This document shows, piece after piece, positions 44,790-54,482 of a stretch of DNA of 64,000 bases (position 1 is its first letter; each line of letters opens with the position of its first letter). Origin of the DNA: an uncultured Clostridia bacterium (lineage in GTDB: Bacteria; Bacillota; Clostridia; TANB77; UBA1234); the NCBI GenBank assembly GCA_934149405.1, contig CAKPEV010000006.1:49436-113435 (forward strand), given 5' to 3'. Below the pieces are notes generated by a model, which made no database searches, had not been told where the DNA came from, and saw only the letters and a program-made list of their open reading frames with translations. Both the position numbers and the translations under genes were made by a program.

Positions 44790-47315
44790 ATGTTTAAAAA
44801 AATTATAGCAAAAATCATGGACCCAATATATGACATATTCTTAAAACCATTTAAAATAACATTAAATGATTTTTTTACGTATGTATTTTCTATCTTGGCT
44901 GTTTATTTTACAGTCGATAGAGTTATCGAATTATTAATAATGATGTTTAAAGGTCAATGTGTTTCATATTGGTCTCCAGTCGAATACACTTGTGTATTAG
45001 CAGTCATTGTAGCTGCGTACTGCTTTTACTGTTCATCAACGATGTGTACAACAATAACTTCACCAATGAAGGCTTACGTTAAGTACTCTATATTGTTTAG
45101 AATAGTAGCAACTGTTATGGCAGCCCAATGGGTAAATATGGTTCTTTGGATGGTACTTATGCAAGTCGCGAGTTTCAAATACATCGCAATAAACTTACCA
45201 GAAGTCGCAATATCAGCTATTAGGGCGTTATCGTTGTTATTGCCTTTGTTATCTATTAGAGGAGCTGTAGGCTACTACATAAACGATGTTATGGATGCCG
45301 ACCAAGATTGGATTGACTCTTTCGAAGATTTTAAAGGTTTTAAATTACAAACAGCAAAAAGCATGAAAAAGATACCTTCAACATTTATGTGTAATGCGAC
45401 GATATGTATGGATGATCAAACAGGACAACCAGCAATTATACCAGAAAAGAAAAGATTTGAAGCAACATTTGTACAAGGTGCAACAGGTACAGGTAAAACA
45501 TCTATGATTGTTGAGCCTATGTGTGCAATGGACTTAGAAAGAAAATACTTCTTTAGAGAAGTCAGTAAGAAACTAGGTTTCAACGCTCTTCAAGCTGGGC
45601 TTGCCACATTAGAAGTTCCATACAGTAACGAATATTTGAATAATAACTTTACTCTATCTTTTTTAAAGCCACGTGCAGGTAGAGTTAATGAATATAAAAA
45701 TTATGTTGGAGATATGCTAAAGTATACAGACCCTTCAACAAACGAAATGTATTATAGAGGTATTGGTTTTACGCTTGTAGCACCAGATAATGCTTGTATA
45801 GAGCGTGTGCAAAAAGTAGCTGCATCATACAATATTCCTGTTAATATTATTGATCCAATGAATCCAGAAACACAAGGTATAAACCCATTCGTTGGTAAGG
45901 ATCCAGCAAAGGTTGCTGCTATTATATCTACCGTATTAAAAGGTATGTATGAAGCAGAAAATTCTAGTGGCGACAACGTGTTCTTTGCTAACGTTACACA
46001 ACAAGCTTTTGAAAACTTGGCTATACTATTAAAGTTAGTTTATCCTAGAATGCATAATGGTGAAGTCCCTACTCTTGAAGATATGTTATCTATTTTAAAT
46101 AACTTTGATTTAGCTGAAGAAATGTGTGAAATATTAAAGAAAGATCCAGAGCTTGCTGAAGATTACAAATCATTAATTGGTTACTTCGAAAAGAATTTCT
46201 ATAAACCACCAGTTAATATTCATGGTTACGAAATTGCATCAACATTTGGTAGTGGAAGAAAGGATACTGAAAAATTTGTTTATGGAGCTATTACTCAGCT
46301 TGATAACTTCTTAAGGAATCCAGGAATAAAGAGAGTTTTATGTAGTAGAACGAATAACGTTGATTTAGACGCAGCTTTGCAAGAAGGACATATTACAACA
46401 GTTTGCACTCGTCAAGGAGATTTAGGAGAAATCCACCAAAAAGCTTTTGGTATGTTTGCAATCTTGTCTTTCAAAGATGCAGTGCTTAGAAGACCTGGCA
46501 CTGAAGATACTAGAACTCCTCATTTTATATATATAGATGAGTTTCCTCTATATGTTAATAAAGATACAGAGGCATTCTTTACTCTATTTAGAAAATATCG
46601 TTGTGGAACATTGATAACTATACAGAACTTGTCTCAATTAACGAAAAACAAATCACTTGCATACTTTAAAGACGTAATTATAACAAATACAAAGACTCAA
46701 ATTTTATTTGGTGATATGACTGCACAAGAATCAGAATACTGGTCAGCAGAACTTGGCAATAAGAAAAAATGGAAATATAAACGAATTATGGCTGACTCAA
46801 AAACTCAAGAAGGTGCAGATAAAATCACTGGCAATTTGATGTCTGCCGAAATAGCTTACGTTCCATTCTATAAGCCTGGAAAACTTACTACTCTTCCATT
46901 TAAGACTTGCGTATATAAAACAAAAAATGAGAATGGTAAAACAATTGTAGGTAGAGGTAAAACAGACTTTATTAACAAAAAATATTACGATAAGCATACA
47001 TCTGCTAATTACAACTTTGCAGCATTTGGACATACAACTTCTTCATCAGCAGTTGCTTCTACTGGTTCAGGTTATTTTAGTGGAGAAGCTTATAGAGATA
47101 CAAAAATGCTTAGCAACAATAGTGAAAATCTTATAGATGTTGATACAGTTATTTCTAATACAAACAGAAGTGTTAAACATCCTGACATATTTATAGATGT
47201 TGATAATGATGGCGTTAATGATTTTGTTGTTGAACCTTTAACACCAAAGAAAGAACTTGATATAAATTCAATAAAAAATTCAGGCGATTCAACTATAATT
47301 GATTTAAAAAAATAA
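44790..47315 (+). CDS. Orphan VirD4/TraG-like coupling ATPase
   Basis: About 841 residues. The first 160 residues hold around four TM helices. The motor domain has Walker A GATGTGKTS (about residues 230-238), an NPFVGKDPAKVAAIISTVL segment, and Walker B HFIYIDEFPLYV, as in type IV coupling proteins, TraM and VirD4. The C-terminal 80 residues are low in hydrophobics (SSSAVASTGSG) and end with DVDNDGVNDF, a calcium-loop-like stretch. GGAGG stands 9-10 nt before the ATG. No relaxase or secretion genes are near; it lies alone on the plus strand. Confidence 0.85.
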   Translation: MFKKIIAKIMDPIYDIFLKPFKITLNDFFTYVFSILAVYFTVDRVIELLIMMFKGQCVSYWSPVEYTCVLAVIVAAYCFYCSSTMCTTITSPMKAYVKYSILFRIVATVMAAQWVNMVLWMVLMQVASFKYIAINLPEVAISAIRALSLLLPLLSIRGAVGYYINDVMDADQDWIDSFEDFKGFKLQTAKSMKKIPSTFMCNATICMDDQTGQPAIIPEKKRFEATFVQGATGTGKTSMIVEPMCAMDLERKYFFREVSKKLGFNALQAGLATLEVPYSNEYLNNNFTLSFLKPRAGRVNEYKNYVGDMLKYTDPSTNEMYYRGIGFTLVAPDNACIERVQKVAASYNIPVNIIDPMNPETQGINPFVGKDPAKVAAIISTVLKGMYEAENSSGDNVFFANVTQQAFENLAILLKLVYPRMHNGEVPTLEDMLSILNNFDLAEEMCEILKKDPELAEDYKSLIGYFEKNFYKPPVNIHGYEIASTFGSGRKDTEKFVYGAITQLDNFLRNPGIKRVLCSRTNNVDLDAALQEGHITTVCTRQGDLGEIHQKAFGMFAILSFKDAVLRRPGTEDTRTPHFIYIDEFPLYVNKDTEAFFTLFRKYRCGTLITIQNLSQLTKNKSLAYFKDVIITNTKTQILFGDMTAQESEYWSAELGNKKKWKYKRIMADSKTQEGADKITGNLMSAEIAYVPFYKPGKLTTLPFKTCVYKTKNENGKTIVGRGKTDFINKKYYDKHTSANYNFAAFGHTTSSSAVASTGSGYFSGEAYRDTKMLSNNSENLIDVDTVISNTNRSVKHPDIFIDVDNDGVNDFVVEPLTPKKELDINSIKNSGDSTIIDLKK

Positions 47316-47330
47316 TATTTATTACAACCC

Positions 47331-47369
47331 AAAGAGACTAGTGGCAAACGCACTAGTCTCTTTTTTATA
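47331..47369 (+). terminator. Terminator of the VirD4-like gene
   Basis: 13-bp perfect stem (47331-47343 with 47351-47363), then TTTATAT. Confidence 0.85.
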
Positions 47370-47374
47370 TATTG

Positions 47375-49193
47375 CTATTTTATTAATTCAATTATATCTT
47401 CTCCACTCAAACTATTAGCAACATTAAATCTTTTTAATGCATACAAACTTTGTGGCAATCCTTTTATTATTGTGTTTATTCCCATTTCCACCGATAATGT
47501 TAGTTTTATTCCATTTTGATTTAATACCACATTGGTTAAAGTATCATATTTTCCAGAAGGATATGCTAAAGCCTCTATATTGCTAATATTCTTTAGTGCA
47601 TTATTTTCCTTTTCTATATCCTCTTTCAAAGCAACTATATAATCGCTTTCAGTCTCATTATCTAATTTTAATATGTTTTCTCTTATTGCCTCTCCGCTCT
47701 CAAACGGTTTCCATTGGTGCATATCATAAGTATGACTTTGGATAGATATAACTCCTGACTTCTCCATTTCTATTGCTTGTTCCTCGTTAAAATGTGGTGT
47801 TATAGGATAATCAGTATTTTTATAGTTCTTTGTTGCTCCGATACTTGAACCTATTACAAATATCGTTGCTTTCATATTGTATTTTTTTAGTATCGGATAT
47901 GCTATCTCATAATTGTTTAAATATCCATCATCAAAAGTTATGCAAATCGCTTTTTCTGGCAGTTCTTTTCCTTTATAAACATACTCAATCAAATCTTCCA
48001 CTAAAATAGTTTCATATCCATTATTCTTTATTTCTTTTATCTGTTCTTCAAAATTTTTCTTTGACACTTCAGTGTCCTTTGTTGCCTCTTCCACAATACT
48101 ATGATACATAAGTATTGGTACTTCTTTTGTATATTCTTGACTTTTTGGTATGCTCCATAATTTTTCTACATATTCATTAACATTTTCTGCAGTTATGTAT
48201 TCTCCAAAACCATTCGGAACATATACATTCTCATCATTGAAAATCCTAGCTAGCATCATTGTTCCAACCGAATTTCTAAAATGTGTTTCATCATAAAAAT
48301 ATCTTGGTTCTTCGCTTACAATACTTGTTGTAAAATCCCAATATGGAGTTACTGTAGCTATTTTCCTGTGGAATTCTTTTACCTTCTCTTTTGGAAAATA
48401 CTCCAAATAATCCTTATATACTGGAGAAAGTATAACAACTAAATTCACATCATTCTCTTCACAAATTTCTTTTATCTTTGCAATACTCCCAACAGTTTCA
48501 TCTATTTTCGTCATATCCTCACTGCCTGCTGGATAATTTGCAAACACTGGATATTTTTCATAGTAATCATTAATATCGTTAATCGGTTCTACATCTCTTA
48601 TCTTCTTATCATACGCACCGTGTTTCAACGTTAAAGACATCAAATGTCTTTGTAAGATATGTATCCTCTTTTTTTGCTTTTATTTTTGCCAAAGCGTATT
48701 GATAGTTTAAAAACATATATCTAGTATAAAACGAAATTTTAGATTCTCCACCAACTTTTGCATGTAAATTTTTTGTTATATTGTCCTCTTCCTCATCATA
48801 TTTTGAGCCATTTGTGATATAAACATTTAAAACAAGATTTTTAACTTCATAATTATCCATAATATATTTCGATGTTTTTTCAACATCTAACATATCTGCA
48901 CCATACATTATTAAATTATAAAATTTTGCATTAAAATATTTATTCAAATCCTCGACTGGAAAGGAACTCGTAGATGAACAACCAATTACATAAGAATCAT
49001 ACTTATCATGATTTTTATCTAAATATGTTGTTTTAGCAACCCTTGGATTATTCGTCATGTCATATGAGTACCAATCAAAAAATGCATCTCCAAAAACTCC
49101 AAATGGATCAACAACTATATTAAACAATGCGTATGCAGTCACTGTAAGTAATAGTGAAAACACAAACATCCAACACCATTTTTTTGCAGACAT
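47375..49193 (-). CDS. SGNH hydrolase-polysaccharide deacetylase fusion, +1 shift at CGG
   Basis: Two overlapping ORFs form one gene. Residues 1-191: TM anchor (WCWMFVFSLLLTVTAYALF) and SGNH-type start (VIGCSSTSSFPVED). At 48618-48620 the zero-frame codon is CGG (residue 192), giving a stop soon after; skipping the C gives VETGAYDKKIRDVEP and continues into the SGNH end (YDETHFRN) and a NodB deacetylase (ILMYHSI, ITFDDGYLNNY, QSHTYDMH). Total 1819 nt, which is 606 codons plus one. It occupies the DltD position in a Dlt-like operon and probably removes or transfers acyl groups on a surface polymer. Confidence 0.8.
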
Positions 49194-49203
49194 TACTATC
49201 CTC

Positions 49204-50742
49204 CTAAAATTGTTTATATATAAATTCTGATGATATATAATTTCCTCTAAAAATTCCGAAAATAAGTAAACTAAATAAACCCAGCATCAAAATAAGCCAT
49301 TGTACAACTGGCTTTTGCTTTTCTATAATTTTCTTCGTACCTATGCTATATTCATCAATTCCTTCTACAACCAATAAAATTATTGTAGCTACAGTTATTA
49401 CTAAATAATCAAAACCACTTATGCCAAAATTTAATAAAGTGCCATCAAAGATTTCACCTATTTTAACATCTGTAAAAGTCTTCTTTAACATATATAGTGA
49501 TGCTAAAAATCTTGGTGCTCTCGTTATATATCTTCCAATTAGAACAATAATCGATGTTCTAATCAATTGGAAAATATAAAACGCTTTATTAGAATCTGTT
49601 ATTTTCATTTTTTGTTTTATTTTAATAAACCAGGGTTCTAATAAAAGCGACACAGTTATTAAAACTCCATTCCAAATACCAAAAACTATATATTTAATAC
49701 TTCCACCATGCCATATTCCGATTGTAAAGTAAACAATAAATGTAACCAGCGAAATAGGCAAGATTTTTCCTACTTTTCCTTTAATATGCTTTCTCACAAA
49801 CTTTCCGAACTTAACAAAAGTTTTCGATAATGAAAGTGGATAAAATAAATAGTCTTTCATCCAAGCTCCTAAGCTAATGTGCCATCTACGCCAAAATGAA
49901 GTAAGTGATGTAGAAAATATAGGTCTCTCAAAATTATCTATTAAATTAATACCAAAAAGTTTTGATACACCTCTTGTTATATCAATTCCTCCAGAAAAAT
50001 CAGTATATAATTGAATACAATACAAAATCATAGCAATAAGTATAATTGTGCCACTTTGATTTGTATAATCGCCCAATACTGCATTAACAACAACTGCAGC
50101 TCTATCAGCTATGATAAACTTTTTGAAATATCCCCACATCATAAGTATAATGCCATCCTTGATATTATCATATGAAAAATGATGTGGCTCAAATAATTCT
50201 TTTGACAAAGAATCAAATCTACTTATTGGGCCCTGAACTACCTGAGGAAAAAATGAAGTAAATAATGCAAACTTAAAAATATTTCTTTCTGGTTTGTATT
50301 TGTTTCTATAAACATCTATCACATACCCTATAGATTGAAACATGTAAAAAGATATTCCAAGTGGCAAAATCAAATTTAATGTTGCTGGTTCATCTACGTT
50401 AAAAATACTATTAAAAATCCCCATAACAGGTGATAAATATTTAAACAAAAATAACATTCCAAAGTTTGCAATTAGAGTTATTGCTACAACGATCTTCTTT
50501 TTCTTTTTTATCATTGCCTCATTTGATTTCTCACAACTGTTATATTTGCCAAGCAATATTCCTGCAAAGTATGTACTTATTGTTGTAAAAATCAAACAAA
50601 TTATTGTTTTTCCTCCACCAATCAAATAAAAGACAGTGCTCATTAGTAATAATGATATCCATCTTTTTTTCATTGGCATTATATAGTACAAAAATAAACT
50701 AATTAATACAAAACCAATAAACTTAATTGATACAAAAGACAT
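49204..50742 (-). CDS. MBOAT O-acyltransferase, DltB-like
   Basis: 512 residues, about eleven TM helices. The MBOAT signature with the catalytic His is in IGIWHGGSIKYIVFGIWNG, and SFWRRWHISLGAWMKDYLFYP is typical of DltB/AlgI. It would pass an acyl or aminoacyl group from the carrier to an acceptor across the membrane. Follows the carrier gene closely. Confidence 0.92.
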   Translation of the reverse strand: MSFVSIKFIGFVLISLFLYYIMPMKKRWISLLLMSTVFYLIGGGKTIICLIFTTISTYFAGILLGKYNSCEKSNEAMIKKKKKIVVAITLIANFGMLFLFKYLSPVMGIFNSIFNVDEPATLNLILPLGISFYMFQSIGYVIDVYRNKYKPERNIFKFALFTSFFPQVVQGPISRFDSLSKELFEPHHFSYDNIKDGIILMMWGYFKKFIIADRAAVVVNAVLGDYTNQSGTIILIAMILYCIQLYTDFSGGIDITRGVSKLFGINLIDNFERPIFSTSLTSFWRRWHISLGAWMKDYLFYPLSLSKTFVKFGKFVRKHIKGKVGKILPISLVTFIVYFTIGIWHGGSIKYIVFGIWNGVLITVSLLLEPWFIKIKQKMKITDSNKAFYIFQLIRTSIIVLIGRYITRAPRFLASLYMLKKTFTDVKIGEIFDGTLLNFGISGFDYLVITVATIILLVVEGIDEYSIGTKKIIEKQKPVVQWLILMLGLFSLLIFGIFRGNYISSEFIYKQF

Positions 50743-50751
50743 TTATTCCTC

Positions 50752-50970
50752 CTACTTTTTTCTATTTATTAATTCCATTATTGCATCAACAGAATTAAAG
50801 TTTTCTGGAATAATATCTTCAACTGCAATTTCAACTCCAAACGCATCAACAATTTCGCCAACAAGAGTTACTATATCAAATGAATCTAAAACTCCATCAT
50901 CGACAAAAGCCTTTCCTTCTAAATCTATATCTGGTCTCAATTCTCTAAGTATTTCTTCTAATTTTTCCAT
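50752..50970 (-). CDS. Acyl/aminoacyl carrier protein, DltC-like
   Basis: 72 residues, four-helix carrier fold. The phosphopantetheine Ser is in DDGVLDSFDIVTLVGEI. It lies between the AMP ligase and the MBOAT enzyme, the standard Dlt arrangement apart from the inserted GNAT. Confidence 0.9.
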   Translation of the reverse strand: MEKLEEILRELRPDIDLEGKAFVDDGVLDSFDIVTLVGEIVDAFGVEIAVEDIIPENFNSVDAIMELINRKK

Positions 50971-50971
50971 T

Positions 50972-51743
50972 TTAAATCTCCCTTTCTTTTAATAAAACTA
51001 TCGATTTATATCCATCCTCTTTATATCCCATTTTATTATACAAATTTATTGCTGTTTTATTTTCCATACCGAGTCCATACACGTTTATTTTTGGAAGCAG
51101 AATTATTTAAATAGTTTGAAATTAAGCTTCGTGCTATTCCCATGTTTCTGTACTCTGGTAAAACAACCAAATGTTTTATTTCTGAACTAAATTTTCCATC
51201 ACTAGAATGTAAGATTCCTAATATCCTATCTTTTTTATACACATACACATTTTTATTTTCTATATCTTTTTCTATACCTTCATACGTTGGAATACAGCCA
51301 GAAAACTCATCAAAATATTTGTTTAAGATTTCAAACACTTCTTTTGCGTCTTCTTTTTCACATAATAAAACATTTTTACAATCTTCAAAAATTCCCTCTT
51401 CACTTCTAGAAAGTCTTACTCTTTCAATATATTTTTTCATACCTTCTTTTTCGAAAAAATATATAACATCTTTAGGATAAGTTTTATATGCAATTTCAGT
51501 CACTATATTTTCATTTAGCTTGTCCATTTCGCCATTTAATGTTGTATAGTAATTCATTATAAAGTGATTTTTCCTTTTCCTAAAAATATATACATCTTCT
51601 TTTAAATCTGTGTAGTATAGACTTTTTGCTTGTATTTCGGTCTTTACTTCATTTTCAGATAAAAAATTATTAGTATAAAAAATCTTTTTCATTTTAGGAG
51701 ATATAATCTTTGAATATTCATCATAACTATTTATTATCTTCAA
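50972..51743 (-). CDS. GNAT acetyltransferase with +1 shift at CGG
   Basis: The zero frame gives 228 residues ending TRYGK, which lacks the last GNAT strand. The codon at 51069-51071 is CGG (residue 225). Skipping its C continues GMENKTAINLYNKMGYKEDG, the textbook GNAT C-terminus, and stops at 50972, just before the carrier start. This gives about 256 residues (772 nt, 257 codons plus one base). The acetyl-CoA loop VLPEYRNMGIARSLI is present. It lies inside the Dlt-like operon, so it may modify the precursor or product there. Confidence 0.85.
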
Positions 51744-53250
51744 GTATGTAACACTCCTTTAATTTAACTCTATCAATCTTTCCATTAGCATTATAAGGCA
51801 TTTTATCCACATTATAAATTATATTTGGAAACATATACTTAGGTATAAGTTTTTGTATATGTGCAATAATTTCTTGATTAGTTGTCTCACCCTCGTATGC
51901 GCAAACTATCTTATCTTTATGTGCATCATACAAACACGCAACCGAGTGAATGCTATCGATACTATTTATCGCTCTTTCAATCTCACCTAGCTCTATTCTG
52001 TATCCCATATGTTTTATCTGTCCATCCATACGTGATTTGAAATATATTAACCCTTTCTCATCTTTTACACCCATATCTCCTGTTCTATAAATGATATCTC
52101 TATAACAATTATTCAAAGGGTTTTGAATGAATACTTTATCTGTTTTTTCATTATCATTAAAATAGCCTTTTGCAACACCTGTACCTCTAACGCAGATTTC
52201 GCCAATGGTTCCTTGTGGTACTTCTTCCAAATTTTCATCTAATAGTAGCACCTCTTTATTTTCGCACGCAATGCCTATTGGAATTTCTTCCTCATCGCTA
52301 TATTCCTTATCTATAATGTAGTACGTACAATCCACTGTAACCTCTGTTGGTCCATACAAATTCACGAATTTCACATCCGGTAACTTACTCTTCCAAATGT
52401 TTAGATTTCTAGCCATCAATGCCTCTCCACCAAGAACTATTTTATTAATGTGCTTTGGCACAACACTGTCAAGTACTTTTGAATTAGCTATTAAATTAAA
52501 AGCTGACGTTGCCCATATTAATGAGGTGACATTCTTTTCATCCAAATATTTAACAAGTAAAATTGGAAACATTAATTGCTTTCTTGTTAATATGTGCATT
52601 GTTGCTCCAACCTTCAATGTGACATATATATCTTTAACCGATAAATCAAAATAAAATGGTGCCTGATTTGCCATGACATCATTTTCATCAAATCCAATTG
52701 CATTAACCATCCAGTCAGTAAAATCTATAACATTCTTATGTGCAATAACAATTCCTTTAGGAGTACCCGTTGAACCTGATGTAAATATCACATAAACAGG
52801 ATCAATGTCTAATACCTTTTTTCGTCTATCATTTATTTTTTCATCATCTATTTTTATTTCATCTATATAATTAATTTCTAATCCTTCATAACCGTCTTTT
52901 ACAATCTCGAAAAGTTCTTTATCGTTATTAGTATATAAAATAAGACTTGGTTTTACTTTTTCTAAGACCTTTTTAATTCTTTCTACTGGCATTTTGTTAT
53001 CTATTGGCACATAAAAATTTCCACTATATAAAATTCCAAAAAAAGCTATTAAGCTATCAACATTTCTATCAACAAAAACGACCACTGGTGTATTGATTTT
53101 TTCTGTTTTCTGTATTATTTGCATTCCTATATTTTTAGAATAATCTTCTAATTGTTTAAAAGTAATCTCCTTTTGTTCATCTGTGTACGCTATCTTATCG
53201 GGAAATTTTTTTGCTGATATATCTAAATATTCTAACACGTTCTTTTGCAA
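51727..53250 (-). CDS. AMP-forming ligase, DltA-like
   Basis: 507 residues. ANL-superfamily motifs: FTSGSTGTPKGIVIAH (A3), LYGPTEVTVDCTY (A5), YRTGDMG (A7) and PYNANGKIDR with the catalytic Lys near the C-terminus (A10). Charges the carrier protein with an amino or fatty acid. In characterised DltA a Cys-Gly-Glu occurs where this protein has LGGEAL, so the substrate may not be D-alanine. The start is a TTG at 53248-53250; it overlaps the GNAT by 17 bp. Confidence 0.85.
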   Translation of the reverse strand: MQKNVLEYLDISAKKFPDKIAYTDEQKEITFKQLEDYSKNIGMQIIQKTEKINTPVVVFVDRNVDSLIAFFGILYSGNFYVPIDNKMPVERIKKVLEKVKPSLILYTNNDKELFEIVKDGYEGLEINYIDEIKIDDEKINDRRKKVLDIDPVYVIFTSGSTGTPKGIVIAHKNVIDFTDWMVNAIGFDENDVMANQAPFYFDLSVKDIYVTLKVGATMHILTRKQLMFPILLVKYLDEKNVTSLIWATSAFNLIANSKVLDSVVPKHINKIVLGGEALMARNLNIWKSKLPDVKFVNLYGPTEVTVDCTYYIIDKEYSDEEEIPIGIACENKEVLLLDENLEEVPQGTIGEICVRGTGVAKGYFNDNEKTDKVFIQNPLNNCYRDIIYRTGDMGVKDEKGLIYFKSRMDGQIKHMGYRIELGEIERAINSIDSIHSVACLYDAHKDKIVCAYEGETTNQEIIAHIQKLIPKYMFPNIIYNVDKMPYNANGKIDRVKLKECYILEDNK

Positions 53251-53314
53251 TAACCTTCATCTCCTCATGCTTTAATAAAGTTATTATATATTTTTTCTTT
53301 TATCTAAGCAACAC

Positions 53315-53411
53315 TAAAAAACAGAGAAATCAAAATTATATTTTAAAGTATGCATTTTGAAGTCTTCAAAAGTAGGCACTTTAAAACAATACTAATTTTT
53401 GATTTCTCTGT
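53315..53411 (-). terminator. Long nested inverted repeat after galE
   Basis: Outer 15-bp arms (53321-53335 with 53397-53411), middle arms TTTTAAAGT/ACTTTAAAA (53341-53349 with 53378-53386) and inner TTTTGAAG/CTTCAAAA (53355-53371). On the minus strand it is followed by a T run, so it can act as a terminator, but at about 90 nt it is far longer than needed. Confidence 0.65.
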
Positions 53412-53419
53412 AATATTTA

Positions 53420-54409
53420 TTATTTTACAAAATTCCAAGCATCTCTACACATCTCTTCTAAGCCCTTCTCTGCCTTCCAACCTAGCATTTTTTCAGCCTT
53501 TGAAACATCTGCATAACATTCTGCAATATCTCCTGGTCTTCTCTCAACAATCTCATATGGAACTTTTACACCATTTACTTTTTCAAATGCATTAACAATG
53601 TCTAGTACGCTATAACCTTTTCCTGTTCCTAAGTTAAATGTCTCTATTCCTCTGTGTGTTACACTATAATCAATTGCTTTTAAATGTCCTTTTGCCAAGT
53701 CTACGACATGAATATAATCTCTTACGCCTGTTCCATCCTTTGTTGGATAGTCATTTCCAAAAACATTCAGATTAGGCAAAATTCCTTTGGCAACCCTTGT
53801 AATGTATGGCATAAGATTATTAGGAATACCATTAGGATCTTCTCCAATAAGTCCACTCTCATGTGCTCCTATTGGATTAAAATATCTAAGCAATACAATT
53901 GATAAATCCGGATTTGCTTTTGAGACATCAGTTAATATCTGCTCATTCATAAGTTTTGTCCATCCATATGGATTTGTGCATGATGTAGGCATATTCTCTT
54001 TTAATGGAACTTGTTTGGGAATACCATATACTGTTGCAGAAGAACTAAAAACTAAATCCTTAACATCATATTTTTTCATTACTTCTAATAAAGTAAGTGT
54101 GCTATCAATATTATTTCTATAATAACTAACTGGAATACTGCAAGATTCACCAACAGCCTTTAAACCGGCAAAATGCACAACAACATCTATATCCTCGTTA
54201 GCAAAAATTTTTTCAACTTGTTCTTTATTAGTAAAGTCAGTTTCATAAAATTTAAATTCCTTTTTTGTTATCTCTTTTATTTTTTCTAAAACATCAGGCT
54301 TACTATTTGCAAAGTTATCGCCTATAACAACGTCATATCCCGCATTTAAAAGTTCTACTGCTGTATGTGAACCTATATAACCAGCACCACCAGCTAATAA
54401 AATTTTCAT
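53420..54409 (-). CDS. galE: UDP-glucose 4-epimerase
   Basis: About 329 residues from the ATG at 54409 (AAAGGAGG upstream; the ORF extends to 54442). NAD-binding GGAGYIGSHT at the start, FSSSATVYG and catalytic Tyr-x3-Lys in NPYGWTKLMNE are clear. Supplies UDP-galactose, possibly to the glycosyltransferases in this window. Confidence 0.95.
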   Translation of the reverse strand: MKILLAGGAGYIGSHTAVELLNAGYDVVIGDNFANSKPDVLEKIKEITKKEFKFYETDFTNKEQVEKIFANEDIDVVVHFAGLKAVGESCSIPVSYYRNNIDSTLTLLEVMKKYDVKDLVFSSSATVYGIPKQVPLKENMPTSCTNPYGWTKLMNEQILTDVSKANPDLSIVLLRYFNPIGAHESGLIGEDPNGIPNNLMPYITRVAKGILPNLNVFGNDYPTKDGTGVRDYIHVVDLAKGHLKAIDYSVTHRGIETFNLGTGKGYSVLDIVNAFEKVNGVKVPYEIVERRPGDIAECYADVSKAEKMLGWKAEKGLEEMCRDAWNFVK

Positions 54410-54429
54410 ATAAAAACCTCCTTTAAAAT

Positions 54430-54460
54430 AAGAGCAAATCAATAATTATAATCTGCTCTT
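54430..54460 (-). terminator. Terminator after the winged-helix gene
   Basis: AAGAGCA/TGCTCTT stem (54430-54436 with 54454-54460) with a 17-base loop and a following ATTTT on the minus strand. Confidence 0.5.
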
Positions 54461-54482
54461 AAAAACCGTAACTACTATTAAA

